A stretch of DNA of 64,000 nt from assembly GCF_001831495.1 (NCBI RefSeq), contig NZ_CP017689.1, positions 1,116,001-1,180,000 of the forward strand, given 5' to 3'. Each line of letters begins with the position of its first letter. The first letter of the stretch is position 1. A program made the position numbers and the translations under genes. This document shows positions 1-10,369 of the stretch, in pieces. Below the pieces are notes generated by a model, which worked only from the letters and a program-made list of their open reading frames with translations, was not told the DNA's origin and did not search any database. This stretch comes from Thalassotalea crassostreae (GTDB lineage Bacteria; Pseudomonadota; Gammaproteobacteria; Enterobacterales; Alteromonadaceae).

Positions 1-2
1 CA

Positions 3-890
3 CTTAAATTACTAGCTGACTTGCAGATGCAAGAGAAGCAGTATGAAAAGGCATTAGCCAACTACGAAAAGTGGATGAAGTTTACTGGTAAAGAAGACGC
101 TGATACTTACGTTAAAATTGCACAAGCTAATTATGAGTTAAAAAATCTAGATAAGATGATTGAACCTTCAGATAGAGCAATCGCTTTATATAAGAAGCCT
201 AATCAAAACCCTTATGTATTAAAATTAACGTCATATTACGAGCGTAAGCAATATACTAACGCAGTGAAAGTGCTTGAAGAAGTAGTGGTAATTTTCCCTG
301 AAAACAAGATTTGGTGGACACAACTAGGTAGCTTCTACATGTTAATAGAAGATTACGATAGAGCGTTATACACTTTAAATCTTGCTTATAAACAAGGATT
401 CCTTGAAAAGGAATCTGAAATCAAAATGTTAGCAAACTTGTTTGCGACTAATGATAACCCTTATAAGTCAGCGAAATTACTTGAGAAGCACATTGACAGT
501 GGTTTAGTAGCTCGAACGGATACTAATTTGTTCGCAATGGCAAACTCATTCCATGCGGCTCAAGAAATTGCTTTAGCAGCGAAGTATTTTGGTGAAACAG
601 CTAAGCTGTCTAACGATCCAAGACATTATCGTCGTCAAGGTATGCTTTTACAGCAATCGGAAAAATATGATGCCGCAGCTGCGGTATTACAAAAAGCTAT
701 TGATCTAGGTATTGAAAACCCAGGTCGAGTATGGATGACAATGGCAGAAGCATATTTCTACCAAGAAAAATTCAAACAAGCTTATGCTGCGATAAAGAAA
801 GCGCAGGAAGATCCGAAAACTAAGAAAGCAGCTCGCGCTTGGGCATCTTATATTAAAGATACTGCAGAGCGTAAGAAGAAAAGCATTTAG
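3..890 (+). CDS. TPR-repeat protein, 5' end outside window
   Basis: The reading frame is already open at base 3, so the true start lies upstream; 296 codons are visible. The protein is almost wholly helical with tetratricopeptide-like repeats (for example the segments beginning YEKALANYEKW, YTNAVKVLEEVV, YDRALYTLNLAY, YDAAAAVLQKAI and FKQAYAAIKKAQ). Such repeats make protein-protein scaffolds. From memory it resembles the TPR proteins encoded after exbB2-exbD2-tonB2 in Alteromonadales, proposed to be a part of that TonB system; the upstream genes are not in view, so this is inference. A strong terminator follows the stop codon. Any signal peptide would lie in the missing part. Confidence 0.75.
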   Translation, partial: LKLLADLQMQEKQYEKALANYEKWMKFTGKEDADTYVKIAQANYELKNLDKMIEPSDRAIALYKKPNQNPYVLKLTSYYERKQYTNAVKVLEEVVVIFPENKIWWTQLGSFYMLIEDYDRALYTLNLAYKQGFLEKESEIKMLANLFATNDNPYKSAKLLEKHIDSGLVARTDTNLFAMANSFHAAQEIALAAKYFGETAKLSNDPRHYRRQGMLLQQSEKYDAAAAVLQKAIDLGIENPGRVWMTMAEAYFYQEKFKQAYAAIKKAQEDPKTKKAARAWASYIKDTAERKKKSI

Positions 891-910
891 TTCGACGTTT
901 TAAGTTATCA

Positions 911-939
911 AAAACCAGCCTAACGGCTGGTTTTTTTTT
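911..939 (+). terminator. Rho-independent terminator of the TPR gene
   Basis: Ten-base arms (AAAACCAGCC and GGCTGGTTTT) flank a TAAC loop and run into a tract of nine T. It lies 20 bases after the TPR stop codon and closes that transcription unit. Confidence 0.9.
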
Positions 940-1182
940 GCCTAAATTATTCAACTTTTAATTGCATTATAAATAGCACAATCCAGTTATTAATCGCTTA
1001 TTGGCTTTTGGCTTTAGCAATACTTCCGATGTTTTATTAACCACAATTTTGAAAGTCTTTTTAAATTAATCAGTTAGTCTGTTGATTTGACATGTTAGTG
1101 AAGAAAAAAGACTACAAAATTTCATTAAAACAGCTATGATAAATAATAACAAAAATATAATTTCATAAATTCAGGGTATACT

Positions 1183-3624
1183 ATGAAAAGATCTTCTTCG
1201 ATTGGCTTATTTTTCCTCTACCTTTTTTCCTTCTCCGTTCTCGCTGTTGATCTTGAAGAAAAACCTTCTGAAGATGTCGCTGAAGTTGACGATGCCTCTA
1301 GCGAGTTTTCAATGGCAGATATTCAGCAACTTGAGCTTGAAGTGTTAGATGAACCACCAGTTATTGATGGCGACTTGACCGATAGATTTTGGGCCTCTTC
1401 GAGCATACTAAGCATCGACTTGGAGATGTACCCTACGCGTTTTGATAAATCAGTTGTCGATACAGATGCGTTAATAGGCATGACTAAGACTCACGTATAT
1501 TTTGCTTTTAATGCCTACGACCCAGATACATCACAGCTCAGAACGGCAATAAGAGAAAATGACGGTGTTAAAGAAGATGATTACGTATCAGTCGTTATTG
1601 ACCCTACCGGTAATTTAAGAAAGAAATACGAGTTTCGAGTTAATCCAAGTGGCTCAAAAGCAGACGTATTACAAAATACGGTGAGTGACCGGTACATATA
1701 CGACTGGGACACTGAATGGGAAGCAACAGCAAAAATAACTGAAACCGGTTATTTAGTAGAAATGGCGATTCCGATTGATTCTCTAAAGTCTCCCAAAGCG
1801 GAAGGTGAAGAGCGAAATATGTGGGCGCTAATATTAAAACGTTCTTATCCTAGAAAAATAGATAGAACAATGGGCGGGATTTACATCATATATCCACCAA
1901 ACCCGGTTTCGAGTCAGCGTATAGCATCTTCTGAAGGCGGCGAAATTACCTTTGAAAATGCTACTAAAAATTTAGAAATATACCCTTATGGTATTTATCA
2001 TTCTAGCGAAAAGCGTAAGTACCAACAGCCGTTCGAACAGCGTGAAGAAATAGAAGAGTTCGATGCGGGTATGGACATTAAGTTAACCATTAATAGTGCA
2101 ACGACAATTGCTGCAACAGTTAATCCTAATTTTACTGATGTTGAAGCTGATATTGCTCGTGATTCAATTAACAACCAATTCAACGTATTCCAACCTGAGA
2201 AACGTCGATTTTTCCAACAAGACATGGATTTGTATTCAACATTAATGTCACTAGTTTACACCCGCAATATTATAGATCCCGACCTAGGCTTAAGTGTATC
2301 CCATGAAACTAAAGAATATTCTACCGGTTTTTTTTGGTCTAACGATGAAGAAACAACTGTCATTATTCCTGATAATTTAGGTAGTGATAAAGTTGAGCTT
2401 GATGACTTAGATAGTCAGTCTGTAGCTGCTCGATATGTGACTGCTGCGGGCGGTAGTGCCTATGGTGCGATGGTGACCCAACGTACGGCAGGAGATTATA
2501 AGAACTCCGTAGTTTCACATGACGGATTATTAAATTTAGGGATTGATGATAAATTACGTTATCAAATCGCTTTTTCCAATACTGAATACATTGAGGAGTT
2601 TGGTGATGATATCTGTGAAGAAGATGATTGCTTAGATATTCCTGAAGATGTCTATTGTGAATTAGGAAACTGTGGCACAACGAGTGAAGTATTAAGAGCA
2701 TCTGCGGACGAAACGCTAGAAGGATATGCGGCGCAAATTAAATATCGTCATACTGCGCCTAAGTCTTTTATTACACTAAATTATTACGATATCAGTGAAG
2801 ATTTTCGTGGTGACTTAGGGTACATGACTAAAGCTGATTATCGTTTAATCAATGCCCTTTACGGTCGTAACTGGTATTTTGAAACGTTTAGTGGTGATGA
2901 AGGAAAGTCGCGAGCACGTTTATATTTGTCAGCGACGCAAATTGAAAACCAAGCTGGTGCTAAGATAGCAACCATGTACGATATTTGGGCTGAATTTAGA
3001 GGCTCTTATCAAACTGTATTTCGTCCGGGTATTAGAACTATTGAAAGACGAGTAAATCGATTAAATCAAAACTCATTAGAGCTCAAAGGGAATGCTCCTA
3101 GATTTGATGAGAGCTATATTCAGTGGTATTTTGAGACTGCCCCCGTTACAGATTGGACATTTAATTTAGATGGACGATATGGTGAAATTGCTGATGCTGA
3201 TAATATCGTACTTGGTGATATGGCAGAGTTTAAACCTCGAGTTCGTTACCAAATAGGTGATTTTAATATCGATCTACAGCACACTTTTAGAGATTATGAT
3301 TTTGAAGATGAAAAACTCTACGGCGAAGATTTCACAACGTTCACGGTAAATTGGAGACCAAGTGATGATAGAGTCGTGCGTTTCCTAGTAAAATGGGATG
3401 AAACTGAGCGTGATCTTAATCGCTGGCGTGATCCTTCAGAAAAGTCTTATGAGCGCGAGGTTGAAATAGAATTAACCCATACACGTTACGTCACGAAAAA
3501 TTTATCGTTATTAACAGGCTTTAAATTTGAACGTGAAAAAGATAATACGATTCCCCGTGATTTTACCAATGATCGACAGTTTTACTTAAAGGTTAATTAC
3601 AATATGGGCTTTATCGGTAACTAA
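1183..3624 (+). CDS. DUF5916-family outer-membrane protein with CBM9-like N-terminal domain
   Basis: An 813-residue exported protein with signal peptide (residues 1-21, cleavage near VLAVD). Residues ~50-205 look like a carbohydrate-binding family 9-type beta-sandwich (PVIDGDLTDRFW, YVSVVIDP, WDTEWEA, GYLVEMAIP), which is the usual N-terminus of DUF5916 proteins. The rest is rich in alternating aromatic strands (RVRYQIGDFNIDLQHTFRDY, VVRFLVKWDETERDL) and ends in a short beta strand with NMGFIGN, consistent with an outer-membrane beta-barrel. The function of DUF5916 proteins is not established; they are often annotated as membrane-associated hydrolases, but no catalytic motif is visible here. 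The gene is monocistronic, bounded by terminators on both sides. An AT-rich 290-base leader region precedes it. Confidence 0.8.
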   Translation: MKRSSSIGLFFLYLFSFSVLAVDLEEKPSEDVAEVDDASSEFSMADIQQLELEVLDEPPVIDGDLTDRFWASSSILSIDLEMYPTRFDKSVVDTDALIGMTKTHVYFAFNAYDPDTSQLRTAIRENDGVKEDDYVSVVIDPTGNLRKKYEFRVNPSGSKADVLQNTVSDRYIYDWDTEWEATAKITETGYLVEMAIPIDSLKSPKAEGEERNMWALILKRSYPRKIDRTMGGIYIIYPPNPVSSQRIASSEGGEITFENATKNLEIYPYGIYHSSEKRKYQQPFEQREEIEEFDAGMDIKLTINSATTIAATVNPNFTDVEADIARDSINNQFNVFQPEKRRFFQQDMDLYSTLMSLVYTRNIIDPDLGLSVSHETKEYSTGFFWSNDEETTVIIPDNLGSDKVELDDLDSQSVAARYVTAAGGSAYGAMVTQRTAGDYKNSVVSHDGLLNLGIDDKLRYQIAFSNTEYIEEFGDDICEEDDCLDIPEDVYCELGNCGTTSEVLRASADETLEGYAAQIKYRHTAPKSFITLNYYDISEDFRGDLGYMTKADYRLINALYGRNWYFETFSGDEGKSRARLYLSATQIENQAGAKIATMYDIWAEFRGSYQTVFRPGIRTIERRVNRLNQNSLELKGNAPRFDESYIQWYFETAPVTDWTFNLDGRYGEIADADNIVLGDMAEFKPRVRYQIGDFNIDLQHTFRDYDFEDEKLYGEDFTTFTVNWRPSDDRVVRFLVKWDETERDLNRWRDPSEKSYEREVEIELTHTRYVTKNLSLLTGFKFEREKDNTIPRDFTNDRQFYLKVNYNMGFIGN

Positions 3625-3649
3625 TCAACCAATAGATTGCTCTGGAAAC

Positions 3650-3688
3650 AAAAAATCCCGATACTTGAATCAAGTTTCGGGATTTTTT
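3650..3688. terminator. Bidirectional terminator between DUF5916 gene and can
   Basis: An interrupted stem (AAAAAATCCCG...ACTTG paired with CAAGT...CGGGATTTTTT) has an A-tract on one side and a T-tract on the other, so it can serve both convergent genes. Confidence 0.88.
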
Positions 3689-3709
3689 GTTTAATGAATC
3701 AGTTAATTG

Positions 3710-4309
3710 TTAAAGCTTTTTATCAATACTCACGTTCAAATCCTTTAAAACACCATCGGCAACATTGTATATAAAACCATGAACAGTGACATCTTGATTA
3801 GCATCCCATGCATTTATCATAATTGTCGTGTTTGCAACATTAGCAACTTGTTCAACAACATTAAGTTCACAAAGTCTATTGGTTAAGTCGTTACCTTCAA
3901 GTTTTGCTAATTCTTCCTTATTAAAGCGATAAACATCACTGATATGTCTTAGCCAGTTGTCGATTAAGCCAAATTGGTCGTTCGTTAACGAAGCAGCAAC
4001 CCCACCACAGCCATAATGACCACAAACAATGATATGCTTAACTTTTAGTACATCGACGGCGTACTGTATCACTGAGAGGCAGTTAAGGTCTGTATGAACT
4101 ACTTGATTGGCAATGTTACGATGAACAAATATTTCGCCCGGGGCTAAGCCTAATAATTGATTGGCCGGTACTCGAGAGTCACTGCAACCTATCCATAGGT
4201 ATTCTGGTGATTGCTGGTTGGCCAAATTGTCAAAAAAGTCTGGCGTTTGCTTTTTGATTTCTTCAGCCCAATCTTTATTATTTTGGAATAGGTGTGTTAA
4301 TGAAGCCAT
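3710..4309 (-). CDS. can: Beta-class carbonic anhydrase
   Basis: A 199-residue protein of normal length for bacterial beta-carbonic anhydrases, which interconvert CO2 and bicarbonate in the cytoplasm. The zinc ligands are visible: Cys42 in CSDSR (with the Asp44-Arg46 dyad), His98 and Cys101 in GHYGCGG. No signal peptide. The gene is monocistronic on the minus strand, convergent with the DUF5916 gene and sharing its terminator. Likely supplies bicarbonate for biosynthetic carboxylases, as E. coli Can does. Confidence 0.95.
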   Translation of the reverse strand: MASLTHLFQNNKDWAEEIKKQTPDFFDNLANQQSPEYLWIGCSDSRVPANQLLGLAPGEIFVHRNIANQVVHTDLNCLSVIQYAVDVLKVKHIIVCGHYGCGGVAASLTNDQFGLIDNWLRHISDVYRFNKEELAKLEGNDLTNRLCELNVVEQVANVANTTIMINAWDANQDVTVHGFIYNVADGVLKDLNVSIDKKL

Positions 4310-4528
4310 AGTAAAGTTTACCTCGATTGCTTTTAGTTATTGTCAAAAAAAACAACGACTAAGTAAAGGCGTTTTGTCGATTAAAATAATTTAATACGAT
4401 CAATCAGCAATTATCTTGGCTTGGTATCGACCTCAATGACGTGATAAAATGCGGCTTAAACAAAATAGACACTGATATTTTTTCGAATTAGCGCATAGAG
4501 TAATAGAGAGCAAAAGGACAAAATAGTT

Positions 4529-4807
4529 ATGGCAAGAACTGCACATGCTTTGCACATATTGGTTAAACACCAAGAGCAAGCGAAAGATATTTTAAAGCAG
4601 ATACAAAAAGGTAGTAAATTTCAAACATTAGCGAAAAAATATTCGAGTTGCCCATCAGGTAAGAAAGGTGGTGACTTAGGTGAGTTCAGGCAAGGCCAAA
4701 TGGTACCGCAGTTTGATAAGTTTGTATTTAGTGGAGAAATACTTACGCCAACTATCGTTAAAACACGTTTTGGTTATCACATCATAAAAACGTTATATCG
4801 GACCTAG
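4529..4807 (+). CDS. ppiC: Peptidyl-prolyl cis-trans isomerase, parvulin type
   Basis: A 92-residue single-domain parvulin, the same size as E. coli PpiC, which speeds proline isomerisation in folding proteins. Diagnostic parts: [12 protein letters not shown] at the start, the [23 protein letters not shown] core, FDKFVFSG, and the final [11 protein letters not shown] strand with its conserved histidine. No signal peptide, so cytoplasmic. It has an AAAGGA ribosome site and stands alone. Confidence 0.94.
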   Translation: MARTAHALHILVKHQEQAKDILKQIQKGSKFQTLAKKYSSCPSGKKGGDLGEFRQGQMVPQFDKFVFSGEILTPTIVKTRFGYHIIKTLYRT

Positions 4808-4869
4808 TCTGCACTAATACATCTAATCTAGTCGAATCACTTGAAAGCATGCACTGGTAGTTAACCGCG

Positions 4870-5034
4870 CTAGTCGTTTTCTTTTTCTTGTTGCTCAAGC
4901 TCTTTATTGCGTTGATTGATTTTAGCTAACTGCTCTTTACTAAGATTAAATTTTTGTGCACTTTTATAGATGAAGTAGATACCACTAATTATAAATCCTA
5001 TTACTGCGATAATAATCCAGGTTGCTGTGCTCAT
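4870..5034 (-). CDS. Small single-pass membrane protein (DUF2897-like)
   Basis: A 54-residue reading frame below usual size cut-offs. It begins MSTATWIIIAVIGFIISGIY, a clear hydrophobic segment at residues 6-23, followed by FIYKSAQKFNLSKEQL and a charged coiled tail ending in QQEKEND. This pattern (N-terminal membrane anchor, then basic linker and short helix) recalls the DUF2897 small membrane proteins of Alteromonadales; that assignment is from memory. A GGGATATT sequence lies just upstream of the start as a possible ribosome site. A four-copy 10-bp repeat lies directly upstream. Function unknown. Confidence 0.7.
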   Translation of the reverse strand: MSTATWIIIAVIGFIISGIYFIYKSAQKFNLSKEQLAKINQRNKELEQQEKEND

Positions 5035-5043
5035 TTAATATCC

Positions 5044-5083
5044 CTTAGTTTGGCTTAGTTTGGCTTAGTTTGGCTTAGTTTAG
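5044..5083. repeat. Four tandem copies of a 10-bp repeat
   Basis: The unit CTTAGTTTGG occurs three times perfectly and a fourth time as CTTAGTTTAG, starting 10 bases upstream of the small membrane gene start (minus strand). The period equals one DNA helical turn. Copy-number change could alter promoter or leader spacing. Confidence 0.9.
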
Positions 5084-5186
5084 CGACGTGTTTAATGATG
5101 CATTTTATATGGCGATTGTCGTATATTAGTTGCCTTCCATGGCATTACGACATTAATTCATCCTGAATTTCAATTTGTCGCTATGT

Positions 5187-6005
5187 TTAACTTGCTGCTT
5201 TCATCGATTGAATAAACGTCGCTAAGCTCGCTAACATTTGTTGTTCGTCATCAATGTTATTGGCAATAATGTTAACGACAGCACTACCACTTATCGCACC
5301 TTTAGCACCGCTATCTATCGCTTCTTTAACTTGCTCAGGGGATGAAATACCAAACCCTAATACTGGCTCTGGAGCATGGTAACCATCTAGCGTTGCAATT
5401 AACTCCTTGCCCGGCATATTCGCTTTTACTTCAGTGCCAGTAACGCCAGCGCGACTTAAAACATAAGTATAGCCTTGTCCATGTGCAGCGACCTTTTTCA
5501 AAGTATCTTCATCGGCGTTTGGTGGTGCAATAAAAATAGGCGCTATATCATGAGCAAGAGCCGCTTGTTCAAAACGTTTGCTTTCACGCATTGGTACATC
5601 AGCGATAAGCACAGAATCCACACCAGCATTTTTCATGTCGTTATAAAACTTATCGATACCACGGGCAAACACTAAATTAGCATAGAGCAATAACCCGATA
5701 GGAATATCAGGCGCATAAGCTCTAATTTCAGTTAATATGTCGATACAAACATCAGTATTGATTTTCGCGTTTAACGCTCGCTTTGCTGCCATCTGAATAG
5801 TTAAACCATCGGCACTAGGATCTGAAAACGGAATACCTAATTCGAGCGCATCAGCACCGTTATCAATTAACGTTTTTATGATCTCAATAGATTGTTGTTT
5901 ATGTGGGTCGCCAATCATAACAAAAGGAATAAACGCCCCTTGCTGTTTGCTCGCTAAGTTTGCAAAACACTGTTGATAACGCTGACCTGTTTTAATGTTA
6001 GTCAT
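5187..6005 (-). CDS. trpA: Tryptophan synthase alpha subunit
   Basis: A 272-residue TIM-barrel subunit that cleaves indole-3-glycerol phosphate to indole and glyceraldehyde 3-phosphate; indole passes by tunnel to TrpB. The catalytic acids are present: Glu55 in [10 protein letters not shown] and Asp62. Last gene of the trp operon; its ATG overlaps the trpB stop by one base (TAATG), a sign of translational coupling that helps give equal amounts of the two subunits. Length and start agree with the family. Confidence 0.97.
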   Translation of the reverse strand: MTNIKTGQRYQQCFANLASKQQGAFIPFVMIGDPHKQQSIEIIKTLIDNGADALELGIPFSDPSADGLTIQMAAKRALNAKINTDVCIDILTEIRAYAPDIPIGLLLYANLVFARGIDKFYNDMKNAGVDSVLIADVPMRESKRFEQAALAHDIAPIFIAPPNADEDTLKKVAAHGQGYTYVLSRAGVTGTEVKANMPGKELIATLDGYHAPEPVLGFGISSPEQVKEAIDSGAKGAISGSAVVNIIANNIDDEQQMLASLATFIQSMKAAS

Positions 6006-7264
6006 TATAATTCTCCTCCCTTAGCTTTCTCTTTTGAGGCTTGTTCTCGTTTTTCACGATAATTTTCACCACCTAAAATACTACTAACATGAGCTAAATC
6101 TTTATCACCACGACCCGATAAATTAACTAAAATCACAGTTTCTTCAGTTGCAGCATCTGCTAATTTCACCGCATGAGCCAAGGCATGGGAAGATTCTAAC
6201 GCAGGAATAATACCTTCATTTCGAGATAAGGCTTGAAATGCATTGAGTGCTTCATCATCGTTAATCGGAACATATTCAGCTCTGCCAATATCTTTTAGTA
6301 AAGAATGTTGCGGCCCCACTCCTGGGTAATCTAAGCCTGCTGATACCGAATAAGATTCTTCAATTTGACCGTATTTATCTTGCATAATATAGGTGTACGC
6401 GCCATGTAGCATACCTTTACTGCCAGCCACTAAAGTTGCGCCATGTTGGGGGGTATCGATCCCTTTACCACCGGCTTCCACGCCAACTAACTTAACCTCT
6501 GTTTCGTCGATAAAATCATGGAACATGCCGATGGCATTAGAGCCACCTCCAACACAAGCTACGACATAGTCAGGTAAGCGACCTTGTTCTTTCAAGATTT
6601 GCTGCTTTGCTTCAATGCCAATCATTTTTTGAAATTCACGAACAATGGTTGGAAATGGGTGAGGACCTGCCGCGGTACCTAACAAGTAATGGGCATTGTC
6701 ATAATTGGCTGACCAGTCTCTTAATGCTTCATTAACCGCATCTTTTAATGTGCCTGAGCCTGCAGTTACCGGGATAACTTCTGCGCCCATAAGCTCCATT
6801 CTAAAAACATTTGGTTGCTGACGGTCACAATCTACTTTACCCATATAAACTCGGCACTTTAAGCCAAGTAATGAACAAGCGATAGCCGTTGCAACACCAT
6901 GTTGTCCGGCTCCAGTTTCAGCGATGATTTCTGTTTTGCCCATTTTCTTAGCAAGCAAAGCCTGACCAAGTACCTGGTTGGTTTTGTGAGCGCCGCCGTG
7001 AAGTAAGTCTTCACGTTTAAGGTATATCTTTGCCAACGGATTTTTCACTAAGTTGCGACAAAGGGTAAGTGGTGTAGGGCGACCAGCAAAAGAGTTTAGT
7101 AAATGGTTAAACTCGTTTTGAAATTCTTCATCGTTTTGTGAGTCTATGAATGCCGCTTCTAACTGTTCTAATGCAGGAACCAGTAATTCACTTACGTACA
7201 TACCGCCAAATTCACCAAAATATGGTGATAAGGCGTCATCATTTTGTTGTTTTGGATCTGTCAT
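6005..7264 (-). CDS. trpB: Tryptophan synthase beta subunit
   Basis: A 419-residue PLP enzyme that joins indole and serine to make tryptophan. Lys94 in GGAHKTNQ is the Schiff-base lysine; GGGSNAIG is the phosphate-binding loop and CVACVGGG-type context is intact. It is a little longer than the usual ~397 residues because of a charged C-terminal tail rich in Lys and Glu after ILGGENY. It lies 14 bases after trpCF and overlaps trpA by one base. Confidence 0.97.
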   Translation of the reverse strand: MTDPKQQNDDALSPYFGEFGGMYVSELLVPALEQLEAAFIDSQNDEEFQNEFNHLLNSFAGRPTPLTLCRNLVKNPLAKIYLKREDLLHGGAHKTNQVLGQALLAKKMGKTEIIAETGAGQHGVATAIACSLLGLKCRVYMGKVDCDRQQPNVFRMELMGAEVIPVTAGSGTLKDAVNEALRDWSANYDNAHYLLGTAAGPHPFPTIVREFQKMIGIEAKQQILKEQGRLPDYVVACVGGGSNAIGMFHDFIDETEVKLVGVEAGGKGIDTPQHGATLVAGSKGMLHGAYTYIMQDKYGQIEESYSVSAGLDYPGVGPQHSLLKDIGRAEYVPINDDEALNAFQALSRNEGIIPALESSHALAHAVKLADAATEETVILVNLSGRGDKDLAHVSSILGGENYREKREQASKEKAKGGEL

Positions 7265-7278
7265 GTTAATACTGCCTA

Positions 7279-8706
7279 TTAATAATTTCTTATAAGCTCA
7301 AAAGCTTTTTTTAATTTGTTGTGGTCTTTGACACCTGGGCTTACTTCAATACCCGAGTTAATATCTAAACCTACTAATTCTTGTTCAGCGCAAAGTTCTA
7401 ATGCGCTGCGGATGTTGTCTATATTCAGGCCACCAGCGAGCATGCAATTGCTAAAATCTTGCTGTGAATTTGCTAACAGTTGCCAGTTAAACGCTTGACC
7501 GCTTCCACCTTGTTGAGCGTCGAGTAAGTAACTATCTGCACCATAGTTTAACTTTGGTAGTTGCTGCATTACGCTGATAGCTTTAACGATTTTGCAATGG
7601 CTATTTAGATGTATACGCAACGCGTCAATAAACTGATCATCTTCATTGCCATGTAACTGCACCGCATCTAAATTTAGGTGGTTGGCAAAGTTGCTGACTT
7701 CATCAACACTTTGATCTTTAAACACACCAACATAATTAATGCTAGCCATACTTGCTTCAGCAAGCTCTTCGATAATTCTACGCGCTTGTTCAAAACTAAC
7801 GTGACGAGTGGATTGCTCGGTAAAGATAAAACCAGCATACACTGCGCCGGCTTGTATCACTGCACTCACATCGGCCGTTGATGTTAAGCCACAGACTTTA
7901 TTGTCGCCGAAAATTAATTCGCGGCAGGCCAAATCAATATCATCTTTTGCCATAACCGAGCTACCGACTAAAAAGCCGTTAACAGCTGGGGCTAATTCGC
8001 GTACTTGTTTATTGGTATAGATACCCGATTCAGAAATAATCAATGTGCCATCAGGGATCATCGGCGCTAATTCAAACGTAGTGGTTAGATTCGTTGATAG
8101 GTCTCTAAGGTTGCGATTGTTGATGCCAATTAATTTCGCACCAAGTTTTATCGCTCGAGTGGTTTCTTCTGCATTTGAAACCTCGGTTAAGATCGCCATG
8201 TTATAGCGCAGGGCAACGCTAGCTAGATGTTTGTATTCATCATCTGATAGGACGCTCAGCATTAATAAAATAGCGTCTGCGCCGTAATAACGACCAAGGC
8301 ATATTTGGTATTCGTCTATAAAAAAGTCTTTATTTAGTACTGGACAACTTACTTTGTCGGTAACCATTTTTAAGTACTCGTGAGTACCTTGGAAATACTT
8401 ATAGTCAGTTAGCACTGAGATTGCTGCCGCATATTTTTGGTAGGTCAGAGCAATATCTAATACATCGAAATGCTCGCGTATTAAGCCTTTTGAAGGTGAG
8501 GCCTTTTTACATTCTAGAATAAAACCTGCATTCTCTTGTGCTAATGACGCGTACATATCTTTAGTACTTGGTTGCAAATCATCAATGAAACTAGCAAGCG
8601 GCCTGCTAGCTTTTAGTTGTTCAACTTCAATACGTTTGTCGGCAACAATTTTTTCTAAAATATTAGCTTGTTTGCTATTTGTTGCTTGTGTGTTTTGCTC
8701 AGACAT
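7279..8706 (-). CDS. trpCF: Bifunctional indole-3-glycerol-phosphate synthase / phosphoribosylanthranilate isomerase
   Basis: A 475-residue fusion of two TIM barrels for consecutive steps of tryptophan synthesis. Residues ~15-265 are the synthase ([40 protein letters not shown]). Residues ~270-475 are the isomerase ([47 protein letters not shown]). The fusion is the usual gammaproteobacterial form. Its start overlaps the end of trpD by 8 bases, implying coupled translation. Confidence 0.96.
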   Translation of the reverse strand: MSEQNTQATNSKQANILEKIVADKRIEVEQLKASRPLASFIDDLQPSTKDMYASLAQENAGFILECKKASPSKGLIREHFDVLDIALTYQKYAAAISVLTDYKYFQGTHEYLKMVTDKVSCPVLNKDFFIDEYQICLGRYYGADAILLMLSVLSDDEYKHLASVALRYNMAILTEVSNAEETTRAIKLGAKLIGINNRNLRDLSTNLTTTFELAPMIPDGTLIISESGIYTNKQVRELAPAVNGFLVGSSVMAKDDIDLACRELIFGDNKVCGLTSTADVSAVIQAGAVYAGFIFTEQSTRHVSFEQARRIIEELAEASMASINYVGVFKDQSVDEVSNFANHLNLDAVQLHGNEDDQFIDALRIHLNSHCKIVKAISVMQQLPKLNYGADSYLLDAQQGGSGQAFNWQLLANSQQDFSNCMLAGGLNIDNIRSALELCAEQELVGLDINSGIEVSPGVKDHNKLKKAFELIRNY

Positions 8707-9715
8707 TGCTGACCTCTATCATGCTTTGTAATGTTTTAACGGCAGAGCCTTGTTTTAATGTGTCTTTTACGATACTTGCAGCGCCGCGCAAGTTGTCTGA
8801 TTTACCAGCAAGGTAAATTAGTGCGGCAGCGTTAATGATAACAGCATCAATATGAGCTTGTTCGCCATTGCCACTGAGTACAGCCATTGAATAACGTGCG
8901 TTGTCAGCGGGTAATCCACCTTTAATCGATTCTAAAGTGTGCGTTTCTAAACCAAAGTCACTTGGTATTACCGATTTTTCGATGAGTTGGTCGCCATCAA
9001 TTTCGATAACTTGGGTTTCACCATGAATGGCCACTTCATCGAGGCCACTGCCGTGAACCACCCAAGCACGCTCAACACCAGTTAGTTGTAATGCTTTTGC
9101 CATAGGTTTAAGTAATTCTGGTGTGTAGACACCTAATAGCATTACTTTTGGACTTGCCGGATTTACCAATGGACCAAGTATATTAAATAAAGTTCTAACG
9201 CCCATTGCTGCGCGAACAGGGGCGGCATGTCTAAAGCCGGAGTGGTAATTTGGTGCAAAAAGAAAGCTGCAACCACTAGTTTTTATCGATTCGAGAGCTT
9301 TTTCTGGTGAAAGAGTTAAGTTAACACCAAAGCTTTCTAATAAATCCGCTGATCCAGATTGACTTGAAACGCTGCGGTTACCATGTTTTGCAACGTTGAG
9401 GCCGCAAGCACCGGCAACAATTGCTGCTGTGGTAGATATATTAATGGTGCTATGACCATCACCTCCCGTACCGACGCAATCAACAAGACGAAGGTCATTT
9501 TCTGGAAACGGCGTTGCAGCGGCTCGGATTGCAATTGCCGCACCGGCGATTTCAGTTGCTGTTTCACCTTTAATTTTTAACGCAGTCAACACACTTGCCA
9601 TCAGTGCAGGCTCAACATTGCCGTTTACCACTTCAGTGAAAAACGCTTCGGCTTGCTGTTGACTTAAGTCTTTGCCATCAATTAACTGTTGTAAAATATC
9701 ACTCATCTTAAGCAT
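8699..9715 (-). CDS. trpD: Anthranilate phosphoribosyltransferase
   Basis: A 338-residue enzyme that transfers phosphoribose from PRPP to anthranilate. The PRPP site is seen in VDCVGTGGDGHSTINIST, followed by KHGNRSVSSQSGSAD and RTLFNILGPLVNP. It is a stand-alone TrpD, not fused to the glutaminase as in E. coli. It overlaps trpG by 8 bases and trpCF by 8 bases. ATG start near a short purine-rich site. Confidence 0.97.
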   Translation of the reverse strand: MLKMSDILQQLIDGKDLSQQQAEAFFTEVVNGNVEPALMASVLTALKIKGETATEIAGAAIAIRAAATPFPENDLRLVDCVGTGGDGHSTINISTTAAIVAGACGLNVAKHGNRSVSSQSGSADLLESFGVNLTLSPEKALESIKTSGCSFLFAPNYHSGFRHAAPVRAAMGVRTLFNILGPLVNPASPKVMLLGVYTPELLKPMAKALQLTGVERAWVVHGSGLDEVAIHGETQVIEIDGDQLIEKSVIPSDFGLETHTLESIKGGLPADNARYSMAVLSGNGEQAHIDAVIINAAALIYLAGKSDNLRGAASIVKDTLKQGSAVKTLQSMIEVSNV

Positions 9716-10367
9716 TCCTTGTTTTGCTGTTACTACTAGCGCTTTGACTTACTTGACTCATTGTTGATTCATCGTTCATTGAATTTGTCGCTAATAAATA
9801 ATCGAAACTTTGTGTTATCAACACGCTACCTTTAGAAGTCAGCAAAGACTCTGGGTGAAATTGAAAGCCGAGTACTTTGTCGTTTGCATTCAAAATCGCC
9901 ATTGGCAAATCATTGTACTGCGCGATGGTTTCTAAACTATCGGGCATATCAGTACCAATTAACGAATGGTATCGTGCAACTGGCAATGGTGACGGTAGAC
10001 CGGCAAATGGTCCAATACCATTATGTTCTACATTAGAAGCTTTACCATGAACAATTTCACCTGCGCGCTCTACTTTTCCACCATAGTGTTCAACAATCGC
10101 TTGGTGTCCTAAGCAAATACCAAGAATTGGGAATTTACCCGTACAAAGTGCAAGTAAATCCATTAAGCTTCCTGCGCCTTTTGGATCGCCAGGACCTGGT
10201 GATAATACTAAGATCACTGGCTCTGAATGTGCGCACATCTTATTGTAAATAAATTCAGCATCGACAGTATTACGATAGATTATTGGCTCAAACCCTAAGG
10301 TTTTAAATTCATCAACTAAGTTGTATGTGAACGAGTCTAGGTTGTCGAGCATATATAATTTAGTCAT
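9708..10367 (-). CDS. trpG: Anthranilate synthase component II (glutamine amidotransferase)
   Basis: A 219-residue class-I glutaminase that feeds ammonia to TrpE. Catalytic triad visible: Cys85 in GICLGHQ, His171 and Glu173 in FQFHPES; oxyanion motif SPGPGDP. After about residue 195 there is a low-complexity Ser/Asn/Thr tail that family members usually lack. Two bases separate it from trpE, so it is in the same operon and probably translated together with it. Confidence 0.96.
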   Translation of the reverse strand: MTKLYMLDNLDSFTYNLVDEFKTLGFEPIIYRNTVDAEFIYNKMCAHSEPVILVLSPGPGDPKGAGSLMDLLALCTGKFPILGICLGHQAIVEHYGGKVERAGEIVHGKASNVEHNGIGPFAGLPSPLPVARYHSLIGTDMPDSLETIAQYNDLPMAILNANDKVLGFQFHPESLLTSKGSVLITQSFDYLLATNSMNDESTMSQVSQSASSNSKTRNA

Positions 10368-10369
10368 TG

